Assembly (NCBI GenBank): GCA_934317005.1
Contig: CAKREB010000017.1
Coordinates: forward strand, 5,867-69,866
Length of the DNA stretch: 64,000 nt
Origin: an uncultured Lachnospiraceae bacterium
Lineage (GTDB): Bacteria; Bacillota; Clostridia; Lachnospirales; Lachnospiraceae
Direction: 5' to 3'
A model generated the notes under the pieces. The model had not been told where the DNA came from. It saw only the letters and a program-made list of their open reading frames with translations, and made no database searches. The position numbers were made by a program, and so were the translations under genes. Below are positions 60,814-64,000 of the stretch, one piece after another (the stretch's first letter is position 1; every line of letters starts with the position of its first letter).

Positions 60814-61581
60814 ATGATAACTATGCAGGCTTCCGTTAAAATAATGGATATTGACGTTGATATGTTATCAAATGACGTCTTTATAAAAAAAATAAATGAA
60901 TACCTGACACAAGATAAATTACAGGTTATCCTGTTTGCCTCGACAGAGCTGTTAAACCGGGCGGTGGAAGAGGAAGAATACCGCAAGTATGTGGATATGG
61001 CAGAACTGTTTCTGCCGGGAGAGGAAGCTTTGCTTTCGGCACACCATGCGGATGTACTCAAAGCAGGTGACATGGTGGTAAGCTGCAAAAGCTTTGGACT
61101 GGTTTTAGAAAAGCTTAAGAAGGAAGACCGTTCTATTTATATTGTTTCTAAGAGCGATAATGATGTGGAAGTGTTGAAGGGATACTGTAAGAGAATGCAG
61201 CCGGAGCTGAGGATTGTTGGTTCCTGCACATATGACGAAAGTCTGGATGATGCAGCGGTAGTCAATGAGATTAACAGTCATATACCGGATATTCTGTTAG
61301 TTGACCTTAAGACAGGAGAGCAGGAGAAATGGATCATGGAACATGCTTCCCAGTTAAATGCACGTTTGTGTATCGCGATCGGTGGTGTTGCAAATCTGAT
61401 CATGGCTCAGGAAAAGAAGATTCCACTCTGGGTTCAGAAGCTTCACTTGTCGGGCTTATATCACAAGCTGGTGAGAGAGCAGTCTGTTAAAAAAGATTTC
61501 AGGGCGCGTATATTCCGAAAGAAAGTTGCGCAATATAACAATCAGATAGAAGAACAAAATCAAAAGGATGATAGCAAATAA
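60814..61581 (+). CDS. WecG/TagA/CpsF-family glycosyltransferase-like protein, divergent
   Basis: 255 aa, with the family start VKIMDIDVDMLSNDVFIKKI, central IYIVSKSDNDVEVLKGY and an end resembling the family's membrane-contact tail (IPLWVQKLHLSGLYHKLVREQ). The usual central GxPxQE appears only as KTGEQEKW, and the catalytic Asp motif near residue 65 reads LPGEEAL, so activity as an N-acetylmannosamine-type transferase is doubtful. It begins 8 bp after the LytR_C gene, suggesting a joint role at the envelope. The terminator overlaps its last codons. Confidence 0.75.
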   Translation: MITMQASVKIMDIDVDMLSNDVFIKKINEYLTQDKLQVILFASTELLNRAVEEEEYRKYVDMAELFLPGEEALLSAHHADVLKAGDMVVSCKSFGLVLEKLKKEDRSIYIVSKSDNDVEVLKGYCKRMQPELRIVGSCTYDESLDDAAVVNEINSHIPDILLVDLKTGEQEKWIMEHASQLNARLCIAIGGVANLIMAQEKKIPLWVQKLHLSGLYHKLVREQSVKKDFRARIFRKKVAQYNNQIEEQNQKDDSK

Positions 61582-61603
61582 TGTTATCATCCTTTTTTAT
61601 AAA
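61561..61603 (+). terminator. Intrinsic terminator overlapping the TagA-like 3' end
   Basis: AAAAGGATGATA and TATCATCCTTTTTT form a 12-bp stem around GCAAATAATGT; the stop codon lies in the loop. Confidence 0.85.
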
Positions 61604-61683
61604 GTGAAAAATTGCGCATACGGCAAGATGCATCAAAAGGAATTGCGTTGCATTCTGTCTTTTGGCAAAATGAGGGCGGCAGT

Positions 61684-62550
61684 ATGAGTGTGAAACGGAC
61701 GGTATACAAAATAGCAGGAATTGTGTTTGGAACTTTTCTGATGGCACTGGCAGTTAATCTGGTCTATGAGCCGATGCATATGGTTACGGGCGGTGTGTCA
61801 GGGCTTGCAATCGCGGTAAAAGAACTGACAGGCAGATGGATAAAGGGCGGCATACCGGTATGGCTTACTAACTTTCTGGTAAATATTCCTATCTTTCTAT
61901 GGGGATATCAGACAAAAGGTAAAGATTTTTTGCGTAACACAATATTTGCGAATATCTGCTTCTCAATATTTTTGCTTGCATTGCCGGTTGTGACAATCTC
62001 TCACAAGGATTATTTTTTGTCGGCTGTATTAGGCGGAGTGTTGACCGGGATTGGCCTGGGGTGCGTGTTTGCAACGGGAAGTTCTACCGGAGGGACGGAT
62101 TTGCTAAGCAGCATTGTACACGAATATTTCCCGATGTATCCGGTTTCTAAACTGCTTTTTGTCTTTGATGCGGTGATCATTTTAATGGGAGCGGTAATCT
62201 TTGGCGTATTTTCAACCTCGTATGCGGTCATTGCAGTCTTTTTGACATCAAAGATCATGGATGAGATATTGTCCGGACTGAAAGTAGGAAAGCAGATATG
62301 GATCATATCAGACGAATATCAGAAGATCAGCAGGGAGATCATGCAGCAGATTGACCGTGGGGTTACGGGAGTAGAGGCAAGAGGAATGTATACAGACCGC
62401 TCCAAAAAGATGCTTTTTTGCGTTGTAGAAAAAAGACAGGTCATTCCTGTTGTGGATATTGTACGGAAAAATGACGAAAGAGCGTTTGTGATCATACAGG
62501 ATGTTCGGGAAATTATGGGGGAAGGTTTTGGAAAAAATACTGGAAAGTGA
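61684..62550 (+). CDS. YitT/DUF2179-family membrane protein
   Basis: A 288-aa integral membrane protein with five or six helices (about 8-175; EPMHMVTGGVSGLAIAVKEL, shortened; GVLTGIGLGCVFATGSSTGGTDLL cut to its Gly-rich core STGGTD) and a C-terminal cytosolic DUF2179 domain (about 205-285; VTGVEARGMYTDRSKKMLFC). The biochemical role of YitT proteins is unresolved; transport has been proposed. ATG 61684 fits the family start; the frame extends upstream to 61612 without support. Confidence 0.88.
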   Translation: MSVKRTVYKIAGIVFGTFLMALAVNLVYEPMHMVTGGVSGLAIAVKELTGRWIKGGIPVWLTNFLVNIPIFLWGYQTKGKDFLRNTIFANICFSIFLLALPVVTISHKDYFLSAVLGGVLTGIGLGCVFATGSSTGGTDLLSSIVHEYFPMYPVSKLLFVFDAVIILMGAVIFGVFSTSYAVIAVFLTSKIMDEILSGLKVGKQIWIISDEYQKISREIMQQIDRGVTGVEARGMYTDRSKKMLFCVVEKRQVIPVVDIVRKNDERAFVIIQDVREIMGEGFGKNTGK

Positions 62551-62775
62551 CAAAGTTTTGTTAAAAACAAACAGTATTTTTGCAAAAAACGTCGATGATT
62601 TATTGCGAATTGAACGAAAAAAAAATAAAATAGACGCTTTGCACAAAACGGGAATTGTTTCTTTGGCTAATTGTGCTATGGTCAAGTTCTGACTTATGGT
62701 GTATGATACATTATAGTAAAAGTGCAGAGGACATAAAGAGCACAATATTTATTTGATATTAGGAGGATACATACT

Positions 62776-63894
62776 ATGGCAAGTTTATCATTAAAAAACA
62801 TTTGTAAGACATATCCAAACGGATTTCAGGCTGTAAAGAACTTTAATTTGGACATCGCAGACAAGGAGTTTATCATCTTCGTAGGACCTTCAGGTTGTGG
62901 TAAATCTACAACACTTCGTATGATCGCTGGTTTGGAAGAAATTTCAGAAGGTGAGTTATGGATTGGCAACAACTTAGTAAATGATGTTGAGCCTAAGGAC
63001 AGAGATATCGCAATGGTATTCCAGAACTACGCTTTGTACCCACATATGACAGTTTATGATAACATGGCATTTGGTCTTAAGCTTAGAAAAACTCCAAAGG
63101 ATAAGATTGACAAGCTGGTTCATGAAGCAGCTAAGATTCTTGATATTGAGTCACTCTTAGACCGTAAGCCAAAGGCTTTATCAGGTGGTCAGAGACAGCG
63201 TGTAGCTATGGGACGTGCAATTGTTCGTAATCCTAAGGTATTCCTTATGGATGAGCCTTTATCAAACCTTGATGCAAAGCTTCGTGTACAGATGCGTATC
63301 GAGATTTCTAAGATTCACCAGAGTTTGGAAGCTACAATCATCTATGTAACACATGATCAGACAGAGGCTCTTACACTTGGTACACGTATCGTAGTTATGA
63401 AAGATGGTGTTATGCAGCAGGTTGCTTCACCAATCGATCTTTATACAAAGCCATGCAACATGTTCGTTGCAGGATTCATCGGTTCTCCACAGATGAACTT
63501 CATCAACTGTAAGGTAGTTCAGGCAGGCGATGATGTTAAGCTTGAGTTTGGTTCGTATTCTGTAAAGCTTCCTGAAGCAAAGGCTGAGAAGCTTGTAGAA
63601 GGTGGATACATTGGTAAGGATGTTGTATTAGGTATCCGTCCGGAAGATATCAAGGATGAGGAAATCTTTGTAAACAGTGGTTCAGACAATGTTCTTGATG
63701 CAACCGTAAGAGTATACGAAATGCTTGGTGCTGAGGTATTCTTATATCTGACAGTAGATGGAAGCGAGAAAGACGTTACTGTTCGTGTAAACCCACGTAC
63801 AACAGCTCGTCCTGGTGATGTAATTAAGATCGCTCTTGATACAAATAAGATTCATGTATTTGACAAGGAATCAGAGATTACAATTACAAACTAG
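62776..63894 (+). CDS. Multi-sugar ABC transporter ATPase (MsmX/UgpC/MalK type)
   Basis: A 372-aa ATPase. Walker A GPSGCGKST, Q-loop VFQNYALYPHMTVYDNMAFG, signature LSGGQRQRVAMGRAIVR, Walker B VFLMDEPLSNLDAKLR, VTHDQTEA, and a C-terminal OB/TOBE regulatory domain (about 240-372). No permease or binding protein is adjacent, which fits the shared MsmX-type ATPase that serves several sugar importers in Firmicutes. AGGAGG precedes the ATG. Codon use looks highly adapted (regular GGT, CGT, AAG), suggesting strong expression. Confidence 0.93.
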   Translation: MASLSLKNICKTYPNGFQAVKNFNLDIADKEFIIFVGPSGCGKSTTLRMIAGLEEISEGELWIGNNLVNDVEPKDRDIAMVFQNYALYPHMTVYDNMAFGLKLRKTPKDKIDKLVHEAAKILDIESLLDRKPKALSGGQRQRVAMGRAIVRNPKVFLMDEPLSNLDAKLRVQMRIEISKIHQSLEATIIYVTHDQTEALTLGTRIVVMKDGVMQQVASPIDLYTKPCNMFVAGFIGSPQMNFINCKVVQAGDDVKLEFGSYSVKLPEAKAEKLVEGGYIGKDVVLGIRPEDIKDEEIFVNSGSDNVLDATVRVYEMLGAEVFLYLTVDGSEKDVTVRVNPRTTARPGDVIKIALDTNKIHVFDKESEITITN

Positions 63895-63917
63895 TCCATA
63901 GAAATGAAATAAATGAT

Positions 63918-63994
63918 TAATATAGGGGCTGTAAAAAAACAGCTATAAGATAGGGCATCTGTTCACGAGAGTGGGCAGATGTCTGTCTTTATCT
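63918..63994 (+). terminator. Hairpins downstream of the sugar ATPase
   Basis: GCTGT AAAAAA ACAGC is followed by CATCTG ... CAGATG with a short T-rich end (GTCTTTAT). They probably end the transcript. The window stops here. Confidence 0.55.
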
Positions 63995-64000
63995 TAAAAA

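Overview
The window looks like chromosomal DNA from a gut-type Lachnospiraceae (Clostridia). The evidence is a moderately AT-rich composition, strong AGGAGG ribosome sites, a large Firmicutes-type SRP RNA next to tadA, a T-box leader in front of ilvB, an agr-type AgrB/GHKL kinase/LytTR locus, and families such as DUF4867 and a MsmX/UgpC-type sugar ATPase. No phage integrase, plasmid replication gene, rRNA or CRISPR array was seen.

Layout. 0-8.2 kb is core: tRNA-Thr, a polar amino-acid ABC transporter with binding protein and permease fused, small orphan enzymes (DUF1294, SRPBCC, DUF1858, MIF-like tautomerase), a PF09818 ATPase and a membrane-anchored class-C beta-lactamase-like protein that has lost its catalytic motifs. 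8.3-11.0 kb is an AT-rich agr-like operon on the minus strand (kinase, LytTR regulator, AgrB) with no recognisable peptide gene. 11.2-38.2 kb is an accessory island of exported proteins present as paralogous copies: four FN3-like secreted proteins, two lipoproteins, two pairs of EF-hand/LRR proteins, a propeller-like protein (one intact, two broken), a 741-aa composite protein, a BlaI/BlaR1-type sensor pair with a novel ectodomain, and many truncated, frameshifted or nonsense copies. A two-gene ATPase + RloB system resembling abortive-infection modules sits inside it, and a decayed IS200-type element near its right end. 38.4-64 kb is core again: T-box/ilvB/ilvN, a membrane metalloprotease-like protein, an rRNA methyltransferase, a CHASE-type hybrid kinase, a nitrilase-family amidase, a TPR/degenerate-AAA protein, a CBS-containing Mn pyrophosphatase, an Mrp ATPase, TadA and SRP RNA, a 782-aa cyclic-nucleotide-domain protein, an SDR oxidoreductase, LytR_C and TagA-like envelope proteins, YitT and MsmX.

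How it may work together. Three sites carry GCAC-core direct repeats spaced 21 bp, the geometry of LytTR-regulator sites: one between the agr-like operon and the island, and two in front of island operons. I infer that the LytTR regulator controls the surface-protein island. Sequence identity among island copies is strongly block-like (for example, four copies identical over their 3' ~600 bp but different at the 5' end), which points to ongoing recombination or gene conversion. Two promoters carry matching dyads sharing TCTATAARTATA and may be targets of the BlaI-like repressor.

Other structure outside genes: a four-copy dispersed hairpin repeat with TATAAT at its edge, a 167-bp nested inverted repeat resembling a MITE, a GTGCGCAGAAATGAGG leader motif in front of five unrelated genes, an 11-bp x 8 tandem repeat inside a reading frame, and a promoter whose 17-bp spacer contains a T12 tract.
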